Shown here piece by piece: positions 1 through 12,599 of a stretch of DNA of 64,000 nt. Source of the stretch: Rhyzopertha dominica (Eukaryota; Arthropoda; Insecta; Coleoptera; Bostrichidae); NCBI GenBank assembly GCA_025024175.1, contig QCXZ01000003.1, positions 33,194,257 through 33,258,256 of the forward strand, written 5' to 3'. A program made the position numbers and the translations under genes. The notes under the pieces are model-generated. The model did not search any database, had not been told where the DNA came from, and saw only the letters and a list, made by a program, of their open reading frames with translations. Each line of letters begins with the position of its first letter. Positions within the stretch are counted from its first letter, which is position 1.

Positions 1-813
1 ACTAGATATTCGCCTTGTAAGGCAATGCCTTGATTGATAATCGCTGTAACATATCTGTCCACAGCAGTCCTGGGTCCAGTATGTTTAATCTGATTATGGT
101 GTTAAAGACATTCCAACCTCGTGCAAGGTCTAATCCATCTCGAGTCAGTCCTTTATTTGTGCATTAGAGTGTTATAATATTTTATAAACACCATTAGCAC
201 TCGAAAAAAAAATGACAGCGACATCTAATTTACATATGCTAGTGATCCTTAACCATATCGTGGAGTATTTGACTAAAATTGAACTGGAGATAGGCGCATG
301 ATTCTCTTGCGTGTTGACATAACACGCTAACTAATTGGTGTGTCCAGCCAACCAGGCATGTGTTGGACGGTTTGGAAACTATTACATTTGGTCGGTACAT
401 TATTCATTGTACAATTCGAACGCACGGATACGATAATAGGTGATGCTATATATTGGTTAAATAGTAGAGACAGAATATATTTACATATCAGATACATACG
501 AAATAATTAATTAAAATATGTATATTATTTACTTTTGACACTATCATGTTACATATCTTCCACAAGTTAGCACCAACACACCATGTTGCCAGCTCAGCCT
601 AAAAGAAAGCGATTTTGTCCTTTTATCGTAAATTAAGTGCTGACCTACTCAGCGTAAGCATTATGATAAATAGCCGTCCGAAAATTCTTAAGGAGCCATG
701 TGCTCCGATGANAATTTTAAAACAGTTTCATTTTTAATTGACACGTTGCAAAAGAGATTACTTCTGCCACTGTTTTTTTTTTTACGTTGAAACACCTTAA
801 TCAATTAAAAAAA
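1..813. other. AT-rich DNA, no gene seen
   Basis: No open frame of note, no RNA gene and no clear repeat was recognised here. One N is present. It may be intronic or intergenic. Confidence 0.5.
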
Positions 814-815
814 TA

Positions 816-1175
816 CAGGGTTTCTATAAATGATTCATGCATCCAGGGCGCTTATGGAAATTATTGATTGAATCAAGCCGCCTCAGGAAAGTAGCGTATA
901 CTTGTCATCTGTCTATTTTTAAATTATTTCATATATTTTAATTTGAGAAAACGCCTGAAGGTGCGTATTTTCAACACATTCTGTAGTGTTTTGTGGATAA
1001 TTAACGTTAAGGTTGCAGAAAGCTCACATTTCGGAGCTGTGGGGTGACATTGATCTGCAACCTTCAACTACTATCGCCGTGCATATTGTAGCTTGGGAGC
1101 AGTTACAAAAAGGCGGCACAAAGAATTCAGAAATCAACGCCGCCCGCGTTGCATGAATCATTTATAGAAGCTCTG
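816..1175. mobile_element. Short TIR element (MITE) with TA target duplication
   Basis: A 360 bp element flanked by TA on both sides (814-815 and 1176-1177). The left end CAGGGTTTCTATAAATGATT and the reverse complement of the right end share about 26 bp of inverted repeat, ending in TGATTCATGCA. The interior is GC-richer than its surroundings and holds an internal 11 bp perfect stem (AAGGTTGCAGA with TCTGCAACCTT, about 1008-1066). There is no transposase frame, so it is non-autonomous. A TA duplication and ends of this kind fit the Tc1/mariner group, but the family assignment is inference. Confidence 0.7.
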
Positions 1176-1177
1176 TA

Positions 1178-4100
1178 TGTATTTTACTAGTTGATAACGG
1201 AAGTACAAAAATTACTTAGATAAGGACATATCTTAATACCTTTCGAAGTAAATTGTAGAGTGTTATATACATATATCGATCTAGCCGTTTAAAGTATTTC
1301 CCACAGTCTTTGGTTGCTGAAATACTGCTTAAAACTTAAATGTTAATTCGACCCCTATTTTGATGTCTGGCAATACCGCATCAACTCGATGCTTTTAGCA
1401 CTTCCTTTTCGGAAGACTTGGAGGCAGAAGGCAAAAGTCACTTGTCGACAATAATGTTTGCCTTAACACAATGAAAATGACGTTTCCTACAAATATTTAC
1501 GTCTTTTTTTTATTGTTATAGAAGTGTGTTCTCCATTTCAGCCGGAATTTAGCGGATATNTGCNATTTTCTACCAATTAGGTAATATTGCAGCTGTGTAG
1601 CATATAGAGTTTTGTTGTGTAACTATACTGTTAATTAATGTTTTATTCATCACTACGTTTTATACATACCAGATAGGCTTTCAGTGGATTGTCTGATGAT
1701 CACAGAATTTTATGTAAGTAATATCAGCAATTTTGTTCCAAGTCCATATACATCTGTACCTACGTCTCCTTCCAAAGGTACAAAAATAATTATTTAGTAT
1801 TACCTAAGTGGCTTGGAGCGATATTGCAGCGCAAAAAATTAGATATGTAACATTCCAGAAGTAATTTAGAATAACAACACGTAGGTCATGCATAGTGTGC
1901 AATGATCTATTACTTACTTCTACTATTTCCAATAGTAAGCCTTATTAGAAATCTACGAATTTATACTTTCATTTCGTTTAAATCTCAATTCAGCGAACAC
2001 TACAAAATTTACGCTTGTAACTACATGCGCATTTGAAATCTTATAGTTTTGGAATTCCCAGATTAAGTAATGGTCAGTGTTTAACTACTAATTAGTTCTA
2101 ATCTTTTTAGATATGGGTTAGTTTATTCGGTCAAATACCTTTAACATTTGCTTAAAATGTGAAAATGAAATGCGAGGAAAAACAATTTTATTTTTAAACC
2201 TGAATAACATCGTTTGTAACATCAGCAATTGTTGATTTAAATTCCCCACGTGTAAGTCATTTCAGCATTAATTTTGCTGTGCGGTATTTTTTTATGGTGA
2301 CAGNTGAGATTTTTAAGTATGCTTGTGTTGCGTACTTAATTGCGATANAATTTTAAATTCATGATGTGTGTAACATTGGAGGGGGAAGGGGGACAATATA
2401 AACGAATGGTTCGCTATATTAACACTAAGTTCTAAAAATTAACAGTGCTGCTGTGTTCTTTTCGGTGCATTCAGTTCTTTCTCCCATATTGCGGTAACAG
2501 ATAAAAGTACGTTGGCCTGTCAGACATAATTAATACCTGCAACACAATAAATCCTCATTTGTTTATGCTTTTATAAGCAAGCTAATAGTTGCGTACTTCC
2601 ACTACTATTATTTGTGCTGATGTTAGCGTACCAACCCTTTAATTTAATTACTTACATGTACATGGTAATGTGAAGTCGATCTTAATGAAGAGAAGACACG
2701 AAATGCACTGTGTGGCATGACTACACGAGGTCTAACAGGATGTAATGCTAAATGAGGGTGTGTTATAGTATCACGCACCAATTTCTANATTAAATAATTA
2801 CNGCTGTCCCANTCAACGTCTCGTTGCGTATATTTAGACAGTTTGCGTCCCGATAAAAATTAACATGCTNCAAGAAATACTGGAACTCGCTTAACCCTAT
2901 CCATAGTCAAGGTGCCAGATAACCGCTAATTAAGTCCGGTTCTAATTATTAAGACCGAACATGTGCTCGTGGCAACTGACAATAAAACGGGTCACACAAA
3001 AGCCGACTGCAGTAGCCGAGTACTTTTATCAGTGGAACAGCTGTTTCATATTTCGTGGCTAAAGTTAGAAGCGGCTCCTTTGTGCCTTGCTAGGAATTCA
3101 AGGAGCTATTTATAAGTTGCATCGTGTACAAGTCAAATCGAAAACATATAAATGATTTTGAGTGTGTTTCTGCAGACACAGATTCAGATACTGCAAAATA
3201 AGTACTTGTGTGGTTTTATTTAATTCAATTTTTTACTTGAGAATAGAACAAAACTGAAATATTTCGAAATTTTGAAGGGTTGCGTGAATCCAAAGCCTTT
3301 ATTTTTCAATTATTTGTTAATTCGTTTCTTATATATCCTTTTTGCATTGAATCGGATAGTGCAATTACATTTTCAATATCGCGTGCAGTTTTCGGGATAC
3401 AGACCAAACGTGTGTTTTTCTCACTGCAGTTGTCGTTGATTTGATTGTGATTTGTGCTTTACATAATATATAATTAGGAAATATAATATTAGTGATTACT
3501 GAAGAATGGATAAATTAGTACTGAAACAATGGCCAGCGCCATTTTTTTATAATTTTTAATGATTAGATATGATGGAGATATTTTACTCGTATGAACCTAG
3601 ATTATTGCCGATAAAGCCACATAAAAATATTTAGACAGGTGTGAAGTGTATTGTTTCATAACTAGTATTTCTTATAAATCTATTTGAACGACAAGTTCAT
3701 CAAAGTAGATTAAAAATTATATATCATGCATCATTTGGTAAACTCAGGGAGAAAATTCAGAAAAAAGAAAAATGATGTAAAGGCTTCATCTATAGTGAGA
3801 GTAAATTAATTATGGCAGTGCTAGGTACTAAAAAAACGTTTTTAATCTCACAGTATTTAATAAATGTATTGTTTATTCGTGCTACAGCTATTTTGCCGAT
3901 TCGTAACGGTCGAAAACAACCTAAAGACTTCTTTTGTTGCAGAAATACACATAAAAGTTGAGTTTTCACAAACAAGGGTTTAAAAGCTTCTGAAAAAGAC
4001 ACATCAAAATGCTCCACAATGGCACACATTTTAACAGCGATATATCTATGTTAAAAAGAATCTGGAGAAAAATTCATATAATTAAACGCACAACAAAACC

Positions 4101-6440
4101 AGTGTTTTCGTCGATGCATCGGCGAATACTTTTAATGTTTCTAGATATAATTCAAAATTGTGCAGAGTGTTGTGACTTCCTTTTAAAAATCTAACGAGAC
4201 TTGGTTGATATCTGTTATAAAACTTACGAGTTCATGTAAGGTGATAAAACCTAAACTCAATATTAGGCGATCATAATTATCGCTAAAATATGTGCGCCGC
4301 GAGCTTCAAATTCAACTATGAAATAATGTGGGGGTTACATTTATAATAAAACTATGGAGTCTTAAAGAGGTAACCAACATGTTTTAAATTTGCGGTTTGT
4401 AAACGGTAACAAAATTTTTGAGGTAACGTTTATACGAAGCATAGGCATTTTTAATATAGGACTATTGCTGCTGGAGTACATTAGCGTGGGCCGAAAAAAC
4501 CATTAATTGAGTCGAAGCAGCAAGAGAAGTGTTTGGTGGCGCAATTTTTAAATTTATTTCCGCAGGATGTGTGTGTTAGCATGGTGAAAGTGAACGGCGC
4601 CTGTACACGTTATGTGCAACTCAGGCCATAGGCCATATGGTTAATGTAAACCTTGACTGCATTTCGCATCAAATCCGCGTTCTCCTAGTTGACTTGTGCA
4701 ACGTTGTCAAATATATTTGTTGGATTACTACAGAAGAATTCAAATAAGATTTCTAAAATGTTCATTTGGGGCATTTTAGGTCCATTATTGGTAAAAAAAA
4801 CACGAGTAGCTTTATGTAGCTGTGGAGAAATAAATAGAAGCAAGTTTTGTTTTCACTTTTTGTTTTTCAATATAAGCAAAAAGCTATTTGATTTACATTA
4901 GATTCAAAATTAATGAATAAAAACTATATTCGTATTAAAATAGATATGCAACACTGTCATATAAAACCATAAAAGTAATTTCATTTTCTGTTTTATTAAT
5001 AATTTTATTTCCACTAGTCTAGTTTAAATTGGATATGTTTGTCGTTATAAGTATTGCAGTTATCCCAAGCCAGTTCAGTAGGATTGGGTTACTGACGAGG
5101 TATTTTATGATTTTCCTGCTTCAACATTTGAAGTAGTTCCCACAACTGTTTTTTTTTGTCAAAGCTTTAATGAATTAGACGTTCTGCTTTTTAAACAAAT
5201 TCGCGATTCTTTATTTTTGGAGAATGGTTGTTAGTTTTTGTTTTGGTTGTAATTATAATAACACACATAGTGTTCAATGGGCGCAGAGCAGAGAGTAACT
5301 AGTTACTTATTAATTTTTAAAATACTTCACCATTCACAGTCTTATGATGGTTGCTGGTGTCAATTATGTGGTCAAGAATCAAATCATATGCTGCAGCCAG
5401 TGTCATATCCATCTTTCGTGATCGCGATTTTTTTACCATTAATCCTTGTTACGATTCATTAACATAATCGAATACTCCGACTGAGTCACTTATTGTGTTT
5501 CTGTAACAAATTGCATTCCTAATTTGATTTAATTTTATAATTTTTTTAAGTATTGTATATTACCAGAAATACTAAACACCTTCCGCACCCGCGGAACCGT
5601 TAGTAGAGTCCCGAAAAAGTTTATTGTAGCAAAGACACACGAATTCAATCCCTATTGGAGGGAGATAGGACTCCATGTATCACGATCATTCAAATCTTCT
5701 AGGTGAACAAAAAAACAAAATTTGCCTTTCTAAAAGAAATAGCTCGAAATGGTTGCCTAAATGACAACAAACAAATTTAGTCACAGTTCCCCATTGTTAA
5801 TACATATACCTCTTCCGCTCATGATTTCCACTAGCAATGCCAAAAAATACACGTCCCTAAGAAACTTACCTCGCTGATGGTCTTCTTCCTCACTTCATAT
5901 CATAATATTCTACTGCGTTCTGTAGTACCTATATCTATAGGTAAAATTATTGTTTTCAACGATGCGTAACAAAATATCATGTTTTCTTATTGTATCTTTG
6001 AAATGCATTAAATCACCCTCCTTGTCTCTAGTCCAACTAGTTATCAATTAAGCTACTGTACTGGACCATTGGCCGTAGCGACAGAGTCCGTCCATGGTAA
6101 AGCTGGTGGTTTTAATTTGCGATGATATAATAAAATTCGACACAATATACGAAAGTGTGACTATTTTAGCGCAGAGATTTATGGGCGACTTATTTAGGAA
6201 GCGCTGTTCCTCCCACAAATAAAATATGGCAACAGTAGCCTAGGAAGCACACATATGCATTGTTTAAATTGCCTTTGGTTCAACAAAACTAGCTTTCTGT
6301 TGTCTTTGTTTTTCAGATAAGCTTCTATACATTGTTAGCGAAATCTTAAGCAGTCATCAATGAAAAGGCATTCGGTATATCCTTCAGAATCTAAGGTAGA
6401 ATTACAAACTTGACGCAATTCCGAGCTGATTGCTTCAAAT
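1178..6440. other. AT-rich DNA, no gene recognised
   Basis: About 5.2 kb of AT-rich sequence with several N calls. Open frames are at most about 80 codons, with no recognisable domain and no supporting splice sites. I see no tRNA, satellite or transposon coding remnant. Confidence 0.45.
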
Positions 6441-6444
6441 AATT

Positions 6445-6945
6445 TCACATTAAAGTGATTGGTATTTCGACGTGCTGACACAAGTGCACCTTCTTAATAG
6501 TTATCGTTAGTATTGTTTGAAATGTTTCTTGTGTACAAATAACTTTACCTCCTACAAAGTTCTTTCCATTACAGTAGTAGATACCCATATCACATAGACA
6601 GTTCGTACTGTAATAACATCCTTCCATTTGGCAACAGTGAATACATGTACTTGACGAATTCCGGTGAACAGATGGACCAAAAGGGCATTTAATAACGAAG
6701 GTGACCACATAACAATCTTGCATAATCAACCTGTCTTTCCTAATATTGGCGCTTTCGGTGGTTGTCGGTGATAAATTCGCTTTCACTTTTTTCCTTGATT
6801 CTAAACAAGAGTCAAATGACGACATCAAACGGACATACATGCTGCTGCTGTTTGCTTGTTTATTGTTCACGTTTACTTTTGTGCCGCAACGATTGTGACA
6901 TTTTGTTAAACCATTGTTGAGAGAAAAAAGGTCAAGTAACCTCAT
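6445..6945 (-). CDS. Hypothetical Cys-rich ORF, 166 codons
   Basis: An ATG-to-stop open frame of 166 codons, the longest in the window outside transposon genes. In DNA this AT-rich a chance frame this long is unlikely but not excluded. The C-terminal half is Cys-rich: about ten Cys between residues ~90 and ~145, including the short runs CIHCC and GCYYSTNCLC. The N-terminal part is Ser/Asn/Lys-rich. I see no signal peptide, membrane segment or known family signature. It could be one exon of a secreted Cys-rich protein, an old transposon fragment, or chance. A CTTAG lies just upstream of the ATG on the coding strand and could be a splice acceptor. Confidence 0.3.
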   Translation of the reverse strand: MRLLDLFSLNNGLTKCHNRCGTKVNVNNKQANSSSMYVRLMSSFDSCLESRKKVKANLSPTTTESANIRKDRLIMQDCYVVTFVIKCPFGPSVHRNSSSTCIHCCQMEGCYYSTNCLCDMGIYYCNGKNFVGGKVICTQETFQTILTITIKKVHLCQHVEIPITLM

Positions 6946-7879
6946 ATCCTAAGTGGACATTTCCTATAAAGCATTTTGCTGGCGGAGTATCCTTATACAC
7001 CTTTTGTGCTTAATCCTGCAAACACTGCTCATTAACGAACTTAGTGCTGTAAATATAATAAATCAATTTTGAAATAGCTTTACTTGGTTTACAATCGATT
7101 AAAAATTCTTTCAGGTAGCCTTGTACTAGTATTTGAGGCCAACTGTTCTTTTTTCCCACTCACACAAGATGTATTATGTGCCTTTACGTGTTCCTTCCAA
7201 AATTCTAAAACCACTCAATGTAATTCAAATAATGGCATAAGGATGCTCAAAATACTATTTTTCGTAAAAAAATTAAATGATACCTCCTATACGTAATGAA
7301 CCTTTTGGTTAACAAGAATTTTTCTATAATTGAGAACCCCCTAAACACTTAGCATTATCGACCTTTACGAAAGTATCAACATGGATTATTCCCGTGAATC
7401 TATGTGGTTTCCAATTTGAGTGATCTTGGTCAATAAGCTTTATGGGTTGTATTAACACGAAAAACCAAGACGTCACAGACAGGAGACTAAAACTTCTTAC
7501 GAGATTTACCGGTAGGTGGTAAGTAGTGGTACTGCAGAGTATAAGCATCAAATAGCAACAATGGCTCTAAAAAAAAAGATGAAAATAATTTTCTATGACT
7601 AGCTGACAGTGCAGCTGCTAGGTTTTAAGACATTACACATATAATATTTTTGTGTTAGATATATCGTTTATTAAGACCTCCACACAGCTGCAAAGTTATT
7701 TGCGAAAGAAATTAATAGTTCATGTATTTAAAACAATTAGACCTTAAAAGCTGCTTAAAGTACTTTTTTCACATTATGATTATTTGCCATTGCAATGTAT
7801 TTTTCATTTAATGTTGTAGAAAGCCATTATCAGCTGAAAAGAAAAATAATTTAGGTTTTGTAATAACAATGAGAATTAT

Positions 7880-8106
7880 TTTAAACAAAACCATAGCGAT
7901 CCATGACCACATAATAGATTTTGCCACACTTTTTTTGTGCACTCGTTAATGATCTTTGTCATAAATCTTCCAGGTTTGAAGATTGTGTATTGTAAAATAC
8001 AAATTTTCATTGACCCGTAGAAATAAATCCATAGAGGTTAAATCGGCTGGTTGGGGTAGCCATTCAAATATTCTAAGTTTAACAATACAATTGTCAGGAA
8101 ATTTAC
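7880..8106 (-). pseudogene. Mariner-type transposase C-terminal fragment
   Basis: Minus-strand frame reading FPDN, then FEWLPQPADLTSMDLFL, which matches the 'WPPRSPDLTPLDFFLWG' block around the last catalytic acidic residue of the Tc1/mariner-like transposases that carry a DUF4817-type N-terminus. The frame runs on for about 30 residues after this block before a stop. The start of the gene and both ends of the element are not visible. This is a decayed relic with no expected function. The family is inferred from the motif; the exact subfamily is unsure. Confidence 0.6.
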
Positions 8107-9700
8107 GATTTTGGGTTTGTTATTTAGGTGTAACGTTTATTGTACTTATCGATTAATTGTGTGAAAATATAGTAAAGCTAATTGCATGGCGGCATTTTTT
8201 GTGCAATAAAATCTCAGACGAAGTATGTTCCATTACATTTTTTAAAGGATTGTCTATCCCCTAAGATAGTAAGGGCTATCCATTAAATATTTGTCTCAAA
8301 AGTTGCACTCCTTCTAACAAAAGTTCTTTTGTTATTGGAATTTTTTCTCTATTTAAAGTAATTTAAGACGTGTTGTTTAAAAAAAATCACTGTAATTTCT
8401 TATAATGTATGTAGGTACATCCTTTATTTAAAATAATGCGATAGACTATAAATAAAAAACTGCAGCCTTTGCCAAAATATAAAATAAATATACCGAAACA
8501 TTGTTTTATTATCAATACAGTATAAGTTTTTTAGTGATAGAGGTTAATTTTTATTTTATAGCTTTAAATCATACCCACAACGGATTCTATATCCTTTTTT
8601 ATTTTCTGTCCCTGCTGGGTATTAAAGGAGCCCACTGCAAACAGAAAAGTCCTGAAATACATAGTTTTAAACTAAAATATATTTCATACACCTACTGTAA
8701 ATTCCAATACAAACATAAGTATTTGAAAATTTTTGTCAAACAACCGCGCACTGTTTCTTTGCTATCTGCGCAAACATATTGCAGGTTGTAACTGAAATCT
8801 GTATTAGAGAAATAAATGTTCGTTTACTTACGCATTACATTTCCAGCAAACTACATCAATTAATGGGATTTATACAAATTTCGGTACACATTTGCATCAA
8901 TTAGATATCGATTGATGCATTTCCATATTTAACAATACATAATTGTAATGTGTAATTGTTATAAGGAAAAATAATAAGAAGAATGTGACAATAACAAAGT
9001 TGCAAGACGAGTATCTTAAAAAACACCAAAGCGGGAACTAAATTTGGGTGTATTAAACCTGGAGTGATGTGCCCTTCGCTCAATGACCACAACTGCAACG
9101 ACACCATTTATTATATATTACTTGCGTCATTGAAATAACTAGTGTTTAAAGAATTAAAAATGCTAACCGCATAAGAGCTTTGGCATTTGCTGCTTTAATT
9201 AGGATATCAGCGTTTAATTTGATCTGGCAGTGATAATAATATATTATATGAAACGATCGTACCAACGCCAATGCACCATAGCTTTTTCTATGTGAACCAA
9301 CGATCATTACCCTCTTTAAATGTCTAATTTACTTCAATAATTGCAGTGGGATAATGTCAATCAAAATGGGTATTACAGAAAATAATTATACCTCGTTACT
9401 TCTCTAATTTATAGGTGAATATAAATGAAATCAAACTGGTTTGAACCTTCAATTAATTATTTTTATCAAAAAAAGAGGTTGTGCATGTTCATTTTCGCTC
9501 GAATTCGGTATTCCGATGTGTGATTTAACTAAAATTTTATTTTGTTTGGAAATTGATATTCTTAAGCCAGTGATGAATACAAGTTAAAATTACTTCCCAC
9601 ACGTTCTTATCAAATTTCCATTTTCACAAATCATTTGAGAATACCACAATACCACATTGTCTTTGCAATCGGTAACACGAGCTAAAATTTATCTTACATT
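8107..9700. other. AT-rich DNA, no gene recognised
   Basis: Short open frames only (96 codons or fewer), T-rich and without recognisable motifs. Nothing repeat-like was recognised. Confidence 0.4.
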
Positions 9701-9720
9701 TTTAAACCCGTGACTCGTGG

Positions 9721-9972
9721 TCACATCACGTTGCAGTAATACAGGGAATAGCGTATTTTTTGCAGCAGTTGATCGTCTATTGTAGCGGACAAAACCGTGT
9801 TCTGTAATGCCAACACTTGATCGATACCATTTGAGGAGTTGTTGATTACTTTCCGGGAAGTCTCAGTCACGTTCATCTGCACACCGCGGGCAACTTCCTG
9901 CTGTTGTACTGGCCAACCAGGTCCATCCTGTTCGTGGCCGACAGTGCACCATTCGCAGAAGGATAGATTGTA
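9721..9972 (-). other. Exon-like open frame, 83 codons, no start codon at its edge
   Basis: A stop-to-stop minus-strand frame of 83 codons in a GC-rich island. Composition looks coding: mixed charged and polar residues, a C-x2-C-x4-H start (CEWCTVGHE) and a later helix-like stretch (around IDQVLALQNTVLSATIDDQ). The only internal Met is about residue 28. No clear splice acceptor precedes it. A shorter plus-strand frame overlaps. It could be a host exon, a domain fragment of an old element, or chance. The family is not recognised. Confidence 0.25.
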
Positions 9973-10740
9973 TCACAGGTGCTCACGAGTGGACTATATT
10001 TTTTCGGTAGGCGGTTAAGACAAACTCTATGAAAGGAGGGTACCGAGGAATAAAGATAGTGTTGTTTCCGATGGCGGATTACACGTTACTTTTGTAATAA
10101 AGATGTCGCTAAAGGTTTCTTTATAATGTGCTTCTCATACTATTTATTGCAGTACCTATTTTAAAATAACACGTATAACCCTCATAAACATAATCATTGC
10201 TGTTGTCAGGGAACTATTAAAACTTTATCAAGAGAAGTGAAGAGCAGTTATAAATACTTATAACTATACTTTATACAGTGTTATTCTGCAACACGTCGAT
10301 TTATATTTTAGGTAGCCGTCTTTTCTGTTTAAAATAATGTATACCAGGTGTTCCAAATTTTAGATTTGACAATCCATTACCCATTTCGAATGGCAAACCT
10401 GCTTTTTCGTCGATTATTTCCTTCGTCTGTGAAATTTAAATTATGGAAAATCACATTCGTAGTTACTATTGAAAATAACGTTTCTAAAAACGTTATGTCA
10501 TTTTGAACGAATCAAAACACAATAATTATAGTGGTAATTTTCACAAGAACAAATTTTCGCTGGAATAATTTAAGGCAACAAAAATTGTTGGCTTTTATCA
10601 AACTTTACTAAAAATGAGTGGAACAAGATTTAATACGTCTTCACTCGATGAAATCTATAAGAAGATCAATGAAAATATATGTAAAAACGGTAAGGTGAGC
10701 AAAGTTATAATACTGAAACACTGTTTCTGCTTGTTACATC

Positions 10741-11290
10741 AAAAAATAATCCTTCGAATACCACTCTAGAGTTCGATAAATTTCAAAATAATTCTCCAAC
10801 GCGTTGCCTTTCGGCAACAGGCACTCGAGCCCTATGAGCTCTCGTGTCTGTCTCCGGGGCAACGCGTTGTCATATTTCTGTCAAATTATTTTCAATTTAT
10901 CTCTTGTGATATTATTGCCGACTGCTACAAATCGAAAATCAGAATAGACTATTTTAATAGGTACCTCAAATCAAGTACGCTGTTGTGTGCTTTTCATGTC
11001 AAATATATAATGTCACAGACAAGAAGATCTAGTCGATTCGGTAACGTCTGTGACCAAATGATCGACAATCTATTCTAAAATTTGAATCAGGCAATAGTCC
11101 TAACAAATACCACTCGATCTTGATAAATTAACGACTATTTACATTGTATTAATTTTCCTCGAGTGCAGTGCTCCAAAATTTGACTCGACCAACTTGGCGT
11201 TAATAATTTTAGAGAAAGTCTCGTTAACAATTGATGGCAATGTAAGTAGTCGACTACTTATATCAAGATCTTGTGATATTACCGTTGACT
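10741..11290. repeat. Cluster of three stem-loops / fold-back repeats
   Basis: Three inverted repeats sit side by side. (1) CAACGCGTTGCC at 10797-10808 pairs perfectly with GGCAACGCGTTG at 10858-10869, and pairing continues imperfectly into flanking AT-rich arms from about 10750 to 10910. (2) GTCACAGAC at 11012-11020 pairs with GTCTGTGAC at 11046-11054. (3) Arms at about 11104-11145 and 11235-11285 are imperfectly complementary; their outer sequence (AATACCACT, GATCTTGAT) resembles the outer arm of the first hairpin. This suggests related fold-back or MITE-derived units. No ORF. Confidence 0.5.
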
Positions 11291-11629
11291 ATTTTTAAAG
11301 TACATATCATGTTATGGATAAGTAGTAAATGTCAAATTTTTAGTCCTCTTCATTTACAAGATGAAAATTTTNCTCGATAAATAAAAATTAAGCAATTCAT
11401 CCATATTATATAATCCAAATTTGTATATACGCACAAAAGCCTTAAGAGATCAGTTATTAAATTCTAAATTATTTTTGACGCAAGTGCAACAAATCTAGAT
11501 AAAGGCATTTAGCAAGGCAGGGTAGTGTTTGTTTTCAATATGTATCAGATTGAATCACCAATTTCTGGTATATTCATAAAGGGTCGTTTTGTCATTAAAA
11601 AAAGCATTCGTCAAAAACACTTTTTATTC

Positions 11630-11990
11630 ATAAACGTATTTGATTTTTCCACATAATGGCCGCTTACTTCTATGCACTTTTAGTAACGCTGCACCAGTGT
11701 TAACCCCTTTGCATAAAAGTTCTCCGTTTCGGAATCCAACTAGTTCATAACGGCGGTCTTGAGATCCTCGTGGTTCTCGAAGCGTTGACCAGCAAGCCAC
11801 TGTCTGAACCGTAAGAAGCAGAAATAGTAGGTGGGTAGAAGGTCGGCACTGTAAGATGGGTTGTCAAAAAATTCTTAACGAAAATCGTGAATTTTTCCCT
11901 TGGTTGTGGCAGGGGTATGGGGACGAGCGTTGTCGTGAACGGGTAATATTCCCGCCGACAGTTTCCATCTCCCAAAATAGCCAAATTCTG
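11630..11990 (-). pseudogene. Mariner transposase C-terminal relic
   Basis: A single minus-strand frame carries HDNARPHTPATT (block of the second catalytic Asp), a decayed 'HPPYSPDLAPSDYHLF' block seen as NPSYSADLLPTYYF, then WLAGQRFENHEDLKTAVMN and a terminal HYVEK. This order is that of mariner (DD34D) transposases of the SETMAR type. There are at least three in-frame stops, and the third catalytic Asp is replaced (TYYF where SDYH is expected), so it is dead. The N-terminal half is not visible in this frame; the next relic lies immediately upstream on the same strand. Confidence 0.75.
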
Positions 11991-12039
11991 CACTAGTTCT
12001 GCCTATAAGAATTTCTTTAAAAAAGGTACTGATACTAAT

Positions 12040-12250
12040 ACTTCTTCATCTACAACGCATATTGAATTGACCCAATAATGACAAATTTGTCGATTTATAC
12101 CTCACCAGTTAACATAACCGTTGATTCACCAGGCAAACGGACCGTTCGCGACCTTTGCTCGTAAAACTGAAGTCGACTAGGATCGTCTTCAATCAATTCC
12201 TGGAGAATTGCTAGTATGTGAGAATAAAATTTTCTACTGCCTGGCAAAAA
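12040..12250 (-). pseudogene. Second mariner-type transposase fragment
   Basis: Minus-strand frame with ELIEDDPSRLQFYEQ followed by a decayed VMLTGEV segment, resembling the 'EDDP-RRLQFCEW ... FTLNGEVNRQN' region of DUF4817-containing mariner-like transposases. Two stops follow. It lies just upstream of the SETMAR-type relic on the same strand but belongs to a different subfamily, so the pair is probably two neighbouring insertions. Assignment rests on short motifs. Confidence 0.4.
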
Positions 12251-12514
12251 ATGAAACCCTAACACTGGTTTCCTTGAACAGCCAACATGTTTTGCAGTCG
12301 TATTAAAAACATTTTGTTATGAATACCTGATTTTCTCAAATGCCCATTTTCTTGAAAACTTATTGAATCCTATTTATAGTTCCTTGTGAGTGAAAGAAAG
12401 GTCGTAGCGGCGAGATTCAAGAATCAGGGCACAGTGACAGACCCAGTGTCCAGACCGATGAACTCATGAATTCATGTTTCTACAATGTATCCTTTTGTTG
12501 TGTAATCTTGTAAC

Positions 12515-12552
12515 GCCCTGAAGAAGGAATAAAATCATTCCGAAAGCTTGGC
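12515..12552 (+). ncRNA. Hammerhead-ribozyme-like motif
   Basis: Core CUGAAGA at 12518-12524, stem II GGAAU/AUUCC (12526-12530 with 12537-12541, all five pairs), GAAA at 12542-12545, then GCUU, giving a palindromic AGCU stem III. Stem I is GCC/GGC (12515-12517 with 12550-12552). Predicted cleavage lies after the second U of GCUU. One unpaired A lies between the core and stem II, which departs from the textbook fold. Almost the same layout occurs at the end of the PLE fragment at 39456-39494, so this is probably an isolated PLE 3' end. Activity cannot be judged from sequence. Confidence 0.5.
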
Positions 12553-12599
12553 TAAATTGAAAAGAGTTTTTCCTTTACCTAGTGACTGCTATTCCCATA

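Noticed and set aside
3503..3530. CUGAAGA ... GAAA near 3503 as a hammerhead core
   Set aside because: The intervening bases do not form a stem II.
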